The notes under the pieces are model-generated. The model was given only the letters and a program-made list of their open reading frames with translations, was not told the DNA's origin and searched no databases. This document shows, piece after piece, positions 22,685 to 32,744 of a stretch of DNA of 64,000 bases. A program made the translations under genes and the position numbers. Source of the DNA: Chinchilla lanigera (lineage: Eukaryota; Chordata; Mammalia; Rodentia; Chinchillidae); the NCBI RefSeq assembly GCF_000276665.1, contig NW_004955415.1:32942012-33006011 (forward strand). Direction: 5' to 3'. Position 1 is the first letter of the stretch; every line of letters begins with the position of its first letter.

Positions 22685-23035
22685 ATCCTGGGGCTGCTGC
22701 ACCCTGTCACCTCGGAGTGGTGGCTTAAAACAGAAATATCTTCTCACTGTTCTGGAGGTTGCACTTGGAAGCCAAGGCCCTGGAAGGCCACGTCCCCCCA
22801 GGGCTCTGGGAGAGGTACCCCCTTGTTCTCCTGGCCTCTGGGGCTGTGTCCTCACCGCGTCTCTCCCTTCCTTGTGTCACTGCGTCCAAGTCCTCTCCTT
22901 TCTCTTAGGAAGATGCCGCTCAGTGTACTTAGGTGTTGCCTTTCAAGGATTTCCTCTTGAGATCCCTAACTGAGCCATCTGCCAAGACTACTTGCAAAGA
23001 AGGTCGTATTCTCAAGCTCCCCAAGGATTCGATTA
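22685..23035 (-). mobile_element. Old MLT1/MaLR-like LTR, antisense
   Basis: 'gtggcttaaaacagaaatat', 'ctcactgttctggaggttgc' and 'ctgtgtcctcaccgcgtctc' are in the order of an antisense mammalian LTR. Family by recollection only. Confidence 0.5.
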
Positions 23036-23065
23036 TTTTTTTCCTCTCTTGCCTCTCCCTTCCTC

Positions 23066-23413
23066 CCATTTTTTGAGGCAGCATCTTACTAACTTGCCCA
23101 GGCTGGTCTCAAACTCCTGGTCTCAGGTAGGTATGGTAGTGCACAAGTGTTAGGCCAGCATTCTGGGAGGCTGAGGCAGGAGGAGCTCTAAGTTGCTAAG
23201 CCCAACTTAGCAACCTAGCAAAACACTATCTCAAAATTTAAAAAAAAAAAAATCAAAAACAGCTAGGAGTGTAGTTCAGTGTTGAGGGTCTGTTTCAATC
23301 CCCGGTACCATGTATACAAAGCCAAACAAGCAGATATAAAACCTAGGCTTAAGCCATCTTCCTGCCTCAGCCTCAGGAGTGGCTAGAACAACAGGTGCAT
23401 GACACTACCTGCA
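23066..23413 (-). repeat. Antisense B1-like SINE split by a sense dimer
   Basis: Pieces 23066-23129 ('ttgcccaggctggtctcaaa') and 23338-23413 ('catcttcctgcctcagcctc') belong together. A B1-ID dimer lies between. Confidence 0.8.
23130..23312 (+). repeat. B1-ID dimer SINE (nested)
   Basis: 'gtaggtatggtagtgcacaa' to 'tttcaatccccggtaccatg'. Confidence 0.85.
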
Positions 23414-23770
23414 GCTTTTTATGAACATGAATTTTGTGGGTGATGTGATTCATCCCAATCCACTTGGTTTTCCATAGTGGGTCTCAGGTTGGTCACACCC
23501 TTGAGCATCTCCTTCTCTGGCATCTCCTTGCCTTCTGAACTTAACACGGCCCCATGCCTGGAGCCCCAGTTGCCCCAAGAACCCAGGCTCAGCCACCTCC
23601 ATGAAGAGGGACCCAGCCCCCCATTCTTCTCTTCAGCCTGAGATGTTTGGGGGGATGGTGGGTGTCCCATCCGCAGCCCCTGAGGGGGGACACGGGCCAC
23701 TTGCTGGGACAGAGCTAATTCCCTGTCCCCGCAGCCAGTGTGGCAGGCGAGGTCGGGAACCCACACGCCA
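23414..23770. other. Unique DNA, no gene recognised
   Basis: Open frames on both strands overlap here (up to 145 codons minus). No domain, start context or splice signal supports one. Confidence 0.35.
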
Positions 23771-23779
23771 GCACACGGA

Positions 23780-24020
23780 TCCCTGTATAAATTTAATCCC
23801 GAGGCCAGACTTTGATTACAGCGCCGATACGTTGTGTACGACCTCGGGGACCTCATTATTTTCCTAACTCAAATAAATACGGTGTTCAGAAAGTGGGGAG
23901 GGATCCAGGGCGGGCAGAGGAGAGGAGAGCACAGGAAACTTCATCTATAAAAGGAACGCAGGCCTTAATGAGCTTTTAGGGCTCCACACCGCCCGCCCGG
24001 CTGATCTATAAACAGCAGCC
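23780..24020. promoter_or_regulatory. Candidate noncoding regulatory island
   Basis: AT-rich words in GC-rich non-repeat DNA: TTTAATCCC (23793-23801, bicoid-type TAATCC), TTTGATTACA, CATTATTTTCC and a textbook TATA-like TATAAAAGG at 23946-23954, then CTTAATGAG. No adjacent open frame. Conservation cannot be judged here. Confidence 0.35.
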
Positions 24021-24141
24021 GTGGCGGGGGCTGGATGGTGGAGTGGGCCAGGGTCGCAGCACAGAGAGGTAGAGGCAGAGCAGGGAGGGGGGCTGGGCCC
24101 AGTTCTGGCCATGCATCTGGGGGTCCGTGAGATTTGGGGGA

Positions 24142-24262
24142 GCAGGGCATGGTGGTGCACACCTGTAATCCCCGCACTAGGGAGGATGAGGCAGGAGGAT
24201 CACCATGAGTTTGAGGCCAGCCTGGGTTACATACTGAGACGCTGTCTTTAAACAAAAAAACA
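24142..24262 (+). repeat. B1-like SINE
   Basis: 'agcagggcatggtggtgcac' to 'agacgctgtctttaaacaaa'. Lacks the second internal unit. Confidence 0.9.
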
Positions 24263-24770
24263 CGGAAAAAGAGATTCAGGCTGGCCAGCCTCTGGGAGGG
24301 GGGCGGTGGTCTCGGCATTTGTGGGCCCAGGTTGGCATGAGGGCACGGTCTCCCAGCAGCCACCGTGTGGAGAGTAGCGATGACTGGCCCAGGCTCCCGG
24401 AAGGGCAGGGTAACCTCCGTGTCACCGCCACAGGGATCATTTGAACAGGAGCAAGAGGTTCCCTAAAGCAGGTGACAAAGGCAATTTCTGGTGACAAATG
24501 AATTAAATGGACAGAAACGAGCCCAAGGCTGAGAAATCCCTGCGTGGTAGAAATTCCAGAGAGCAGAAGAGACCCGGGCAGCCAGGCAAGGGCCTCAGGA
24601 AGGGCTGGGAACGTGGGTGAGGACAGACGGGGAGACAAAAATCGGGGCCCCAAAGCATTCTGGGACTCAGAAGCACTGGGAGAGGAGGGAGAGGCACGAA
24701 GATTCAAGTGCGGGCTATGATATTGGAAGTGAGGGGCTTTTGACGTCCCTCCATCTGAAATAGCAGCCCT
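24263..24770. other. Unique DNA, no gene recognised
   Basis: Around 24466-24520 'caggtgacaaaggcaatttc' and 'acaaatgaattaaatggaca' form an AT-rich patch that may be noncoding conserved DNA. Not provable here. Confidence 0.3.
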
Positions 24771-24771
24771 C

Positions 24772-24926
24772 GACTGGGCACGGTGTCACACAACTGTCAT
24801 TCCAGCACTCAGGAGGCTGAGGCAGGAGGATCACTACAAGTTTGAGACCAGCCTGGGCTACATAGTGAGTTCAAGGCCAGCCTAAACTACATAGCAAGAG
24901 CCTGTCTTGAAAAATAAAACAAACAA
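24772..24926 (+). repeat. B1 SINE with internal duplication
   Basis: 'gactgggcacggtgtcacac' to 'gagcctgtcttgaaaaataa'. Confidence 0.93.
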
Positions 24927-25019
24927 AGGACTAAAAAAGAAAACTGTGGACAGAGTGGAGAGAAATCAATACACAGGGTGCTGTGCCCCGAGGCGGCAGG
25001 AGCCCCACGCTTTTCCTCT

Positions 25020-25330
25020 CCTGTTTTAGCTGAGGCCGCCATAACAAAACACCACTGCCCCAGTGGCTGAAAGAGCAGAACCTCATTGCCCACAGTCCAG
25101 AGGCCAAAATCCCTGGTCAAGGTGCCAGCAAGCTAGACTCCAGTGAGGTCGCTGAAGGCCAGCAACGGCGGCCTCTCACGGTGGCCTCACACTGGAGAGA
25201 GACACAGAACACACTGGGCTTCCCTCTCTGAGGGCACCAGTCCCACCCTGGCAGTCCCACCCTCCCGGCTCAGGTGACCCTACTGCTGCCCTTGCCGTCA
25301 CTTTCGACTGTAAACCGATTGGACTAAGAG
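25020..25330 (-). mobile_element. Old MLT1/MaLR-like LTR, antisense
   Basis: 'ggccgccataacaaaacacc' and 'ctctctgagggcaccagtcc' are typical of the antisense LTR start and middle. Confidence 0.5.
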
Positions 25331-25459
25331 ACTCCTGGAGAGGTGACTGGCCCATCCTGGCGCGGGTTTAGAGCAGAACCAGCCAGTGGGAGGTGGGGCC
25401 TGGTTGGAGCTTGTAGGTCATTGGGGACATGATCTTGGGGACTATGCAGTGATACCTCA

Positions 25460-25823
25460 TGTCTTGGTTACTTTTTTCTCGCTGTTGGGACAAAATATCT
25501 GACGCCCAAAATTAAGGAAGGAAAGGTTTATTTCTGCTTACAGTTTGTGGAAGTTTCAGTCCGTACTTGGCAGATTATAAGGCAGAGTGGCACGTGGCAG
25601 AGAGCTACAGCTCAGGACGGCAGAACCCAGCAAAAGCAGCAAGCACACACCAGGGCGGAATGGGGGAGGAATGGCCTCAAGCACTCTTTTCCTCTCCCTT
25701 ACATATGCAAACTATCCACCCCAGGGCGGGTGTAGCTCTCACACCCACAATCATTCAACTCTAATAGCCTGCCCCATGGTCGCATGAGGCTTTGGAGGGG
25801 ACACACAGACATAAACCATAACA
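25460..25823 (-). mobile_element. Complete solo LTR, MaLR-like (copy B), 5-bp target duplication
   Basis: Plus-strand ends TGTCTTGGTTAC and ACCATAACA, so TG…CA on the minus strand. Perfect CCTCA repeats at 25455-25459 and 25824-25828. It was inserted into the terminal repeat of the surrounding DNA transposon. Carries no genes. Confidence 0.9.
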
Positions 25824-26301
25824 CCTCAGTTATAGAATTTGATTTGTTCAGACTTTGTGTTCAAACACCCAAAAGTTTGAGAACTGAACATATCTTTCCT
25901 ATAATCAATAATGGGGGGAAAAAAAGAAATAACGGAAAGCCAAATAATTGGTTCTGAGGCCCAAAATTTACACTTATAAATTCATTTGTCCAGGACTTTA
26001 ACACATTTCACAATAATTTCTTTCTTTGACTCTATCATGATTCCCACAGATTTCCTCTTAGCTTTACTGCTGACATCACTAACTTTCTTTGGCATCATGG
26101 TTGCAATATTTTACACAAATAAAGCACCAAAAAAAAAAAAAAAAAGACAGTGACAAATGTTTTAATGCACTAACACAAGCACTACATGTTGTCTGAGTGA
26201 GAGTAGCGCTTACACTAAAGCAGCACCCCTTTGTTTCACAGCTCATGACTCACAGACCATAAGTGTTTTTTCAAGTTAGATTTTCAGTTCAACTATCAAG
26301 C

Positions 26302-26463
26302 CAAAGCCAGGCGTGGTGGTGCACGCCTGTAATCCCAGCACTCAGGAGGCTGAGGCAGGAGGATCTTTGTGAGTTCGAGACCAGCCTGGGCTACAAAGTG
26401 AGCTCAAGGCCAGCCTAAACTGCACAGCAAGACCCTGTCTCAAAAAGACAAAGAAAAAAAAAA
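26302..26463 (+). repeat. B1 SINE with internal duplication and target duplication
   Basis: 'gccaggcgtggtggtgcacg' to 'gaccctgtctcaaaaagaca'. Flanked by AACTATCAAGC at 26291-26301 and 26464-26474. Confidence 0.95.
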
Positions 26464-26799
26464 AACTATCAAGCAAAATTACAAACACCAAGCAGATTTT
26501 TTTCAAATTTTGCTATTCAGCTAGCACAAAGTTTGAGCTTGGAGCTGTTCCACAACTGAGATATCACTGTTTCTGGTCCCTGGCTCCCTCTTGTCTGCCT
26601 CTTTCCAGTCCATTCTGCTTCTCAGCCGCATGAGGCAAGCAGCTCTCCTCTGCGCAGGCCCATCTGCCATGCTGTTTCTGCACTGGAGTCGTCAGCCATG
26701 GACGGAGCCCTCTGAACCCACGAGCCCAAATCAACCTCTCCTTTACGTTGCGGGTGTCAGGTGTTTTGCCCCAGTGATGGGAGGCTGACGACGACATCT

Positions 26800-27430
26800 C
26801 CTGGAGGTCACACGTCGGAACACCATCCCTGGGAAGTTAGGGATTCCATATGAATTTAAGAGGGACACAATTCAGTCATTTGCATATTGGTAGGAAAATG
26901 AAGGGAGAGAAAGAGAGAGAAAGAGAGAGTCAGTTGAGCAGAGATACGGCCACTGGCAGAGATCCAGCCAGGCGCCCATGATGACAGGAAGGGTGTTGTA
27001 GTCACCACCTCACCACTGGAACGTAACACTCAGTACCCGCAACTTAAAGGAGGAGAGGATGATTTGGGTTCACGATTTCAGCAGCCCCAGTGGGAGAGTG
27101 GGGATGAGGAAGGGACAGAGCAGCAGGGGCCGGCTCAAGAGGGATGGACGCTGGCACGCTTGCCCTCTGCAAGACGGTGCCCAGGATGCTGGCAGGGTGG
27201 CCACAGCCCAAGGCTGCAGTCTTGAGCCCTCAGGGAGAAGGTGATGCTATGGCTTTGAGAGGAGGGGTCTCCCAGGGGCTCCTGAATGGGTGGCTGGGTC
27301 ACACTGTGGCCTGGAGAGGTCCCTGTGTCCTGAGGTGCCAACTGCATTAATGGATCCATCACTGGTGAGCTCATAGACAGACAGCTGGCAGAGGAGCGGC
27401 CCAGACAGAAGACAGGGGTCACCGGGACTG
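26800..27430. other. LTR remnants and unique DNA
   Basis: 26820-26880 ('ggattccatatgaatttaag', 'gggacacaattcagtcat') is an antisense LTR fragment. 26898-26929 is GA-rich. 26935-27430 shows nothing I can name. Confidence 0.35.
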
Positions 27431-27534
27431 TGCCTTCAGAAGGCCTGTCCGCTCCTCACTCCTTCTCCCTCTCCTGCTCCTTTCCTCCTCTTCTTTGTCT
27501 TCTCTCTTTTTCCGTCTCCTCCTTTTCCTTATTT

Positions 27535-27537
<3 letters not shown>

Positions 27538-27590
<53 letters not shown>
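27538..27590. repeat. (CT)n microsatellite
   Basis: About 26 uninterrupted CT units. Translates as Leu-Ser or Arg-Glu repeats, which are artefacts. Confidence 0.97.
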
Positions 27591-27594
<4 letters not shown>

Positions 27595-27741
27595 CTTCTT
27601 CCATCTTTCTGGCAACCACAAGATGATAGTTTTGCTCCCCAGTGCCCTTGTTCCTGCCTCACTGTGGACCTGAAACAACAGACCAGTTGGCCATGGACCA
27701 AACCCTCTGAAACCAAGAGCCAAAATCAACCTCCCTCCTTT

Positions 27742-27836
27742 TCTTTTTTTTTTTTTCCTCCAGTACCGGGAACCGAACTCACGACCTTGTGCATGCCAGG
27801 CATGCGCTTTTGCCACTGAGCTAAATCCCCAGCCCC
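27742..27836 (-). repeat. ID SINE, subfamily A, antisense, 16-bp target duplication
   Basis: T-rich tail, CAGTACCGGGAACCGAAC … CTAAATCCCCAGCCCC. Perfect TCAACCTCCCTCCTTT at 27726-27741 and 27837-27852. Confidence 0.96.
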
Positions 27837-28157
27837 TCAACCTCCCTCCTTTAAGCTGTTTCTCTCAGGTATTTCATGCCAGCAACAGAGTGATGACTAA
27901 CCCTTGGTAGAAGTCCCAGCTTGAGTCCAGGGCACCAGAGGTAGGAGTGCAATGTCCCTGGCAGGAGATGAACCCCCTGGCACAGGCAGAGAGCACTGAT
28001 TCCCCCCTCCTCTGCCTTTCAGTCCTACTCATTCCTGCATGGATTGGAGGACACCACCCACATAGGGAAGGGTGAGGCTGCTTTACTCAGCCAGCTGACC
28101 TGAATGCTGGTCTCTTCCAGAAACACCCTCACAAATACCTGGAAATCAGGTAGGGGC

Positions 28158-28280
28158 AGGGGTGATGGAACACTCAGGAGGCTGAGGCAGGAGAATTGCT
28201 GGGAGTTTGAGGCCAGCCTGGGCTACACAATCAGTTCAGGCCAGCCTGGAATACATAGCAAAACACTGTTTTGAAAGACA

Positions 28281-28341
<61 letters not shown>

Positions 28342-28366
28342 AGAAAGAAAGAAAGAAAGAAAAAAA
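28158..28366 (+). repeat. B1 SINE with (GAAA)n tail
   Basis: 5'-truncated B1 with internal duplication to 28283, then a long GAAA microsatellite (28284-28366) grown from its A-tail. Confidence 0.92.
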
Positions 28367-28569
28367 GAATGACTAAGATACCTGCTCTCTCAGAGGCAAC
28401 CAGCAGTCCAGGGCAGGGAGAAGCAATAAACTAGTCAAATAAAATAAATGACACATTCCACAAGAAAAATAAAACAGAGAAAGAATAGGAAGGCCTGAGG
28501 TGAGGGTTGCAATTCAACTGGGGGCCAGGGACAGTCTCCTGAGAAAGTATCTATTGAGCAAAGAAGGAG

Positions 28570-28880
28570 GCAGTTGTATCAGTTAGCTACTGCTGCATAA
28601 CAAATCACCCCCCAAATCTAGTGGTTTACATCAACAACATGAGGTTCTTAGTGGTGTCTATGGATCAGGAACCTGGGTGCTGCTTTGGTTTAGTCAAGCA
28701 CCTTCTAGGACTACAGAAATCCCAAAGCTCACCCAGGATGGATCCACTTCCAAGTCATGCATGAGGCTGTTGGCAGAACTCAGCACCTCACTGCCTGGGT
28801 TGCTCTCATCCCTGGCCACATGGCATCTCCACAGGGCATCTCAGAGCATGGTCGTTGGCTTCATCAGAAAAGCAAGCAAA
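28570..28880 (-). mobile_element. Old mammalian LTR-like repeat
   Basis: 'tagctactgctgcataacaa' and 'ctagtggtttacatcaacaa' followed by 'ccacatggcatctccacagg' follow the order of a common ancient repeat. Not assigned to a family. Confidence 0.5.
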
Positions 28881-28881
28881 A

Positions 28882-29040
28882 AATCAGATATGGTGGTGCA
28901 CACCGGTCATCCTAGCACTCGGGAGGCTGAGGCAGGAGGTGCATTGTGAGTTCAAGGCCAGTCTGGGGTACATAGTGAGCTCAAAGCCAGCTTGAGCTGC
29001 ATAGCAAGACTTTTTCTCAAAAAAAAAAAAAAAGCAACAA
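28882..29040 (+). repeat. B1 SINE with internal duplication
   Basis: 'cagatatggtggtgcacacc' to 'agactttttctcaaaaaaaa'. Confidence 0.93.
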
Positions 29041-29155
29041 AACAAAACAAAAAGGAAGGGAGCAGGGATGAAGGGAGGGAGAGGTAGGATGTAAAGCAGA
29101 GGGCCCCAGGGCTGTGTGAAATATGCTGATAGTTTTCCTAAGAACAATGAGAAGA

Positions 29156-29330
29156 GCCGGGCATGGTGGCACACACCTGTAATCCCAGCACTCAGGAGGC
29201 TGAGGCAGGAGGATGTTGCAAGTTCGAGACCAGCCTGGGCTACAAAGTGAGCTTTAGGCCAGCCTGAACTGCACAGCAAGGCCGTCTCAAAAAAGACAAA
29301 AAAAAAAAAAAGAAAGAAAGAAAAGAAAAG
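29156..29330 (+). repeat. B1 SINE with internal duplication
   Basis: 'gccgggcatggtggcacaca' to 'caaggccgtctcaaaaaaga', A/GAAA tail. Confidence 0.94.
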
Positions 29331-29830
29331 AACAATGAGGAACCACTGGGAAATTTGAAGCCACTGAACAATGTCATGTGACTTACACTCTAAGAAGGCT
29401 CCTTCGAGACCTCGTGAGGTGATAGGGTGCTCCAGGTTTGCGTCATGATGTCGCAGAATTTTGAATGCTGGAAGGTGTGGGAGAAAACAAAAAGGATGGA
29501 TTATCCTGCAAGCTCAAGTATGGTGCTATTTGAGCTTTTTATGCTGTTTTCTCTACCTCTGTGTGTTTGTGAATATTTTCTACAATAAGCAAAGAAGTGC
29601 CAAAGACAAACTATGTGTTTGGTTCCTAAAAGCAGATAGGGGAGCCGAGTAGAAGGGGAGGACCAAGAAGAGATAACTCTAGGGGCCTGGTCCACTCCCA
29701 GCTCACACGGCCAAAATTAGAGACTGAGAGTTCCAAGGTGCCGACAGGGTGTGGAGGCCCGAGGGCTCGATGGCCTGTGAGGACGAGCCAACTGGAAAAC
29801 AGTTGGCCAGTTCTTAAATTTTTAAAATTT
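29331..29830. other. No gene recognised
   Basis: Short overlapping frames only. 29340-29400 resembles the end of an old repeat ('gaagccactgaacaatgtca'). Confidence 0.3.
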
Positions 29831-29831
29831 A

Positions 29832-30068
29832 TTGGCCAGGCATGGTGGCACACACATGTAATCCCAGCACTCAGGAGGCTGGGGCAGGAGAATCATTGCG
29901 AGTTTGAGACCAGCCTGGGCTACAAAGTGAGCTCAAGGTCAGCCTGAACTGCATTGTGAGACCCCATCTCAAAAAGACAAAAAAAAAATTATTTATGTGT
30001 GGTGCTGGGGAAGGAGCCTAGGGCCTCATGCGAGGTGAATGTGCTACCTCTAGGCTATGTTCCCAGTG
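29832..30068. repeat. B1 SINE (+) followed by ID SINE (-)
   Basis: B1 with duplication at 29832-29988. Antisense ID at 29993-30067 ('tggtgctggggaaggagcct' to 'ctaggctatgttcccag'). Confidence 0.85.
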
Positions 30069-30074
30069 GTTTTC

Positions 30075-30430
30075 CAGGTTTTTAAAAACTTTTTTCAATT
30101 TTTATTTCTATTGGTCCATGTCTGCAGTGTGTAATGGTCACACTCCCCCGGGGAGCTGACAACTGTACATAACACATCTCCATTCTCTTTATACTCTCCT
30201 CCCTTCCTCTCCTTCCCCTCCCTCCATTTCTTGACCCCTCCCTTTTTACAAAACCTTCCTATTTCCTTTAAGGGAAACCAAGCTTCTGCGTCTGATTTAC
30301 CTCACTGTGGTCTCAGGGTGCATCCACCTTCCCACAGATGACTCAAGTTTACCCCTCTTTCTGGCAGAGTAGTACTCCGCTGTGTGTAAATACCATGTTT
30401 TCTTTATCCCATTTTCCAGTTTTTAAAATG
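30075..30430 (+). mobile_element. L1 3' end remnant
   Basis: 'tctattggtccatgtctgca', a pyrimidine-rich part at 30190-30250, then 'agagtagtactccgctgtgt' and 'taccatgttttctttatccc', the order of mammalian L1 3' sequence. Confidence 0.5.
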
Positions 30431-30432
30431 CA

Positions 30433-30885
30433 GACAGTTATGCACTAACAATGGCTCAACTTAGCAATTTTTTTTACTTTATCTTGGTACAAAAAGTCTA
30501 CATATTTGGGAGAAACCGTCCCTCAGATTTTGAATTTTCATCCTTTCCCAGGCTAGGGACACTTGGAGCGATACTCCCTCCAGAGCAGCCAGTTGCCATT
30601 TACAGCGCACCATGGGACACAAGGGGTCACAGCCACCACTCAGTGTGCTCGTTACTGAGCAGGGTGCTCAAAGCTGAGGGATAACAAAAAAAATTTCTTT
30701 TTTCCTGTCTTTTTGAGACAGGGTCTCGCTATGCAGTTCAGGCCAGCCTTGAACTCACTTTGTAGCCCAGGCTGATCTCAAACTCGCAACAATCCTCCTG
30801 CCTCAGCCTCCTGTGCTGGGATTACAGGCGTGCACCACCACACCGGGCCAACAAATGTATTTTTGACTTAACATTGTTCCTTTCT
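30433..30885. mobile_element. DNA-transposon-like relic with nested B1
   Basis: 'atggctcaacttagcaattt', 'tggtacaaaaagtctacata' and 'gatactccctccagagcagc' resemble a Tigger-class consensus I recall. The relic resumes after the B1 at 30851 ('atttttgacttaacattgtt'). Confidence 0.45.
30703..30850 (-). repeat. B1 SINE, antisense with internal duplication
   Basis: 'tgtctttttgagacagggtc' to 'gtgcaccaccacaccgggcc'. Confidence 0.94.
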
Positions 30886-30898
30886 CTTTCCCACCCGT

Positions 30899-30956
30899 GG
30901 CCAGGCTGCGGTCAAGAGATCCTCCTGCCTCAGCCTCCCAAGTGCTGGGATTACTC
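30899..30956 (-). repeat. B1-like SINE fragment
   Basis: 'ctcctgcctcagcctcccaa' with the following 'gtgctgggattac' only. Confidence 0.7.
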
Positions 30957-30998
30957 ATATTTACACTGTGTGCAGTTTCAGGCACGTATGGGACTCTT

Positions 30999-31156
30999 TT
31001 TTTCTTTCTTTCTTTTTGAGACAGGGTCTCGCTATGCAGTTCAGGCTGGCCTTGAGCTTATTTTGTAGCCCAGGCTGGCCTCAAACTCTCAAAAACCTCC
31101 TGCCTCAGCCTCCCCAGTGCTGGGATTACAGGCGTGCGCCACCAGCCCAGCTACCC
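30999..31156 (-). repeat. B1 SINE, antisense with target duplication
   Basis: T-rich tail, 'gagacagggtctcgctatgc' to 'gcgccaccagcccagct'. Flanked by ATGGGACTCTT at 30988-30998 and 31157-31167. Confidence 0.94.
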
Positions 31157-31167
31157 ATGGGACTCTT

Positions 31168-31845
31168 AGAGCACATCCGGGGCAGGACAGGGAAACGTCC
31201 ATCAGGGCTGTGGGTGGGGTGTGAAGAGCCGGGCGGCGCGTCCTGGATGGGAGCTCACTGCCTCTTTGCTGTATGCAGATGATCCCTCAACAGAGCCCCA
31301 GGGCGGAGTAGGAGCAACTGGGGCAGGTGACCAGGAGGTGACAGGCAGTGCTGATCTGCACGGATCAGAAGCTGCTGGGTGGATGTGGGGGAGTGGGAGA
31401 CCCTTGCCCCCGTTGAAGGAGGGGAAGCCCAGCCCCGCCCCCTGGGATCCTTATCGGATCTGTAGCCTCCTCACTCTGGCGGCCGCGGTCGATGGCAGAC
31501 ACCCCGGCTCCTCCCGTCCCGCCTGCCCGGCAGCCCGGCCCCTTCCCGCCAGCCCAGCCCCAGCTCAGAGGGGGCCGGGGGTGGAGCCCGCTGTTAGGCA
31601 GCCTCTGGCTGGGCTCTGGCTGCTCTCCCTGCATCCCGACGGCTGGCCCTGGCAGGACAGCGGCGGCCCTCTCTGCCCAGTTGTTCCCAATTGATAGACC
31701 CCCGGAGTCCATACGACTGGCTCCCCGAGACAGCTACGTTGCAGAGCCGCCTCTGGGGCCATTCAGTCCTGGGTTCATTCCTTCATCGGCTCAGCAAGCA
31801 TTTATCAAGCACCTACTGTGTACCAGGCCGCGATGGAACAAGGCA
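31168..31845. other. GC-rich unique DNA ending in an old repeat
   Basis: A 180-codon plus-strand frame (31492-32031) begins here but runs into a SINE, so I do not call it. 31770-31830 ('attccttcatcggctcagca', 'aagcacctactgtgtaccag') is an ancient mammal-wide repeat end. Confidence 0.4.
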
Positions 31846-31972
31846 GGACCTGTCACCCCAGCACTCGGAGTCGGTGGCAGGAGGATCGCTGCAAGTTTGA
31901 GGCCAGCTTGGGCTGCACAGCGAGTTCAGGGCCGACCTGAACCTGAGACCCTGTCTCAAAACACTAAAAGAG
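31846..31972 (+). repeat. B1 SINE, 5'-truncated
   Basis: 'gacctgtcaccccagcactc' to 'gagaccctgtctcaaaacac'. Confidence 0.88.
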
Positions 31973-32059
31973 CGAACAAGCTGGAAGCCCAGCCTCCTCC
32001 AAGCGAGATGGATGTCGGGAGCGGAGCATGACGGACAGAAACGCCGGCACGCCACCAGG

Positions 32060-32330
32060 GCAGCGCGCGTGTCACTGTCCGTTTCCAGTAGCCCAGTAAA
32101 CAACAAAGAAGAAATAATGAAATTCCTTGTATTTACACATTTGATTATCCCGGCCCAGTCCCGCGTAGCCTGACGACAGGGCCACTTTGTGAGGCAGGCT
32201 CATCAGCGGCCGACTTGGCACCTGGGCTTGCACACGCTGTGACCCGCGGTGACGCCACGCAGTCGGGCCCGCAGCAGTGCACAGCTACTGTCTCGGAACG
32301 CCTGGGGAACTGCAGCACCGCAAGGTTGCG
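32060..32330. promoter_or_regulatory. Candidate noncoding regulatory island
   Basis: Non-repeat DNA with FOX-type GTAAACA (32096-32102) overlapping SOX/TCF-like AACAAAG (32102-32108), a second inverted FOX-type site TATTTAC (32130-32136), and TTGATTATCC nearby, flanked by CpG-rich sequence. Inference from motifs only. Confidence 0.3.
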
Positions 32331-32370
32331 GCTAAGGTCTAAAAGCTCCCCCAGAATCTCCTGTGGAGCA

Positions 32371-32641
32371 AGGTGTGACAGGTGCACGCCTGTCATCCTA
32401 GCACTCAGGAGGCTGAGGCAAGGGGCCGGGGATATAGCTCAGTGGCACAAGTGCCTGACTGGCAAGCGCAAGGTCCTGAGTTAGATTCCTGGTACCAAAA
32501 AATAAAAAATAAAAAAAGGAGGCTGAGGCAGGAAGATCACAAGTTCCAGCCTAGCCTATCTGAAATTAAAAAAAAAAAAAAAAAAAACGGGCTGGAGATA
32601 GAGCCATTGCGAAGGTCCTGGGTTCAGTCTCCAGCGCTGGG
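32371..32641 (+). repeat. B1-ID dimer SINE split by an ID
   Basis: Left piece to 32420, right piece from 32517, with long A linker and ID half 'cgggctggagatagagccat'. Confidence 0.88.
32421..32516 (+). repeat. ID SINE, subfamily B, with 14-bp target duplication
   Basis: 'ggccggggatatagctcagt' to 'gattcctggtacc', AAT-rich tail. AGGAGGCTGAGGCA at 32407-32420 and 32517-32530, host SINE sequence. Confidence 0.94.
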
Positions 32642-32744
32642 CCACAGTCTCATGTGTGCAGGAGTGGGGCCTGACAGAGCCCATCGGACCAGGAGGGCAC
32701 TAACCCCACAGATCAACCACTGACTGGCTCAGGCCGAGCGGGCT

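Larger units (their letters stand above)
25447..26569. mobile_element. Tigger-like DNA transposon relic, nested
   Basis: After removing the LTR (25460-25823) with one target copy, the left end reads CAGTGATACCTCAGTTATAG. The right end reversed reads CAGTGATATCTCAGTTGTGG. These are inverted repeats matching at 19 of 23 positions, all differences transitions. The body is AT-rich and non-coding, with a 17-A run at 26129-26145 and a B1 at 26302-26463. The expected TA duplication is no longer clear at the ends. Confidence 0.75.
25370..26796 (+). mobile_element. MaLR-like LTR split by a nested DNA transposon
   Basis: Left part 25370-25446 ('cagtgggaggtggggcctgg', 'gtaggtcattggggacatga') continues at 26570-26796 ('tccctggctccctcttgtct', 'gccatggacggagccctctg', 'aaatcaacctctccttta'). 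Everything between is a later insertion. Confidence 0.75.
27438..27902 (+). mobile_element. MaLR-like LTR 3' half with expanded CT tract and ID insertion
   Basis: 'ggccatggaccaaaccctct' and 'gtatttcatgccagcaacag' are the LTR 3' part. The (CT)n at 27538-27590 is the LTR's own pyrimidine tract, expanded. An ID is nested at 27742-27836. Confidence 0.7.

Noticed and set aside
26878..26885. Octamer motif ATTTGCAT
   Set aside because: It lies at the edge of an LTR fragment, and a single octamer is expected by chance.
27430..27840. Ser-Leu or Arg-Glu repeat proteins
   Set aside because: They are the (CT)n microsatellite of an LTR followed by an ID SINE.
28284..28366. CRISPR-like or minisatellite array
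   Set aside because: Simple (GAAA)n tail of a B1. No spacers exist.
31492..32031. 180-codon proline-rich plus-strand frame starting with ATG
   Set aside because: The last third is an old repeat and a B1 SINE. The first third has no known domain and the ATG lacks supporting promoter or splice evidence.
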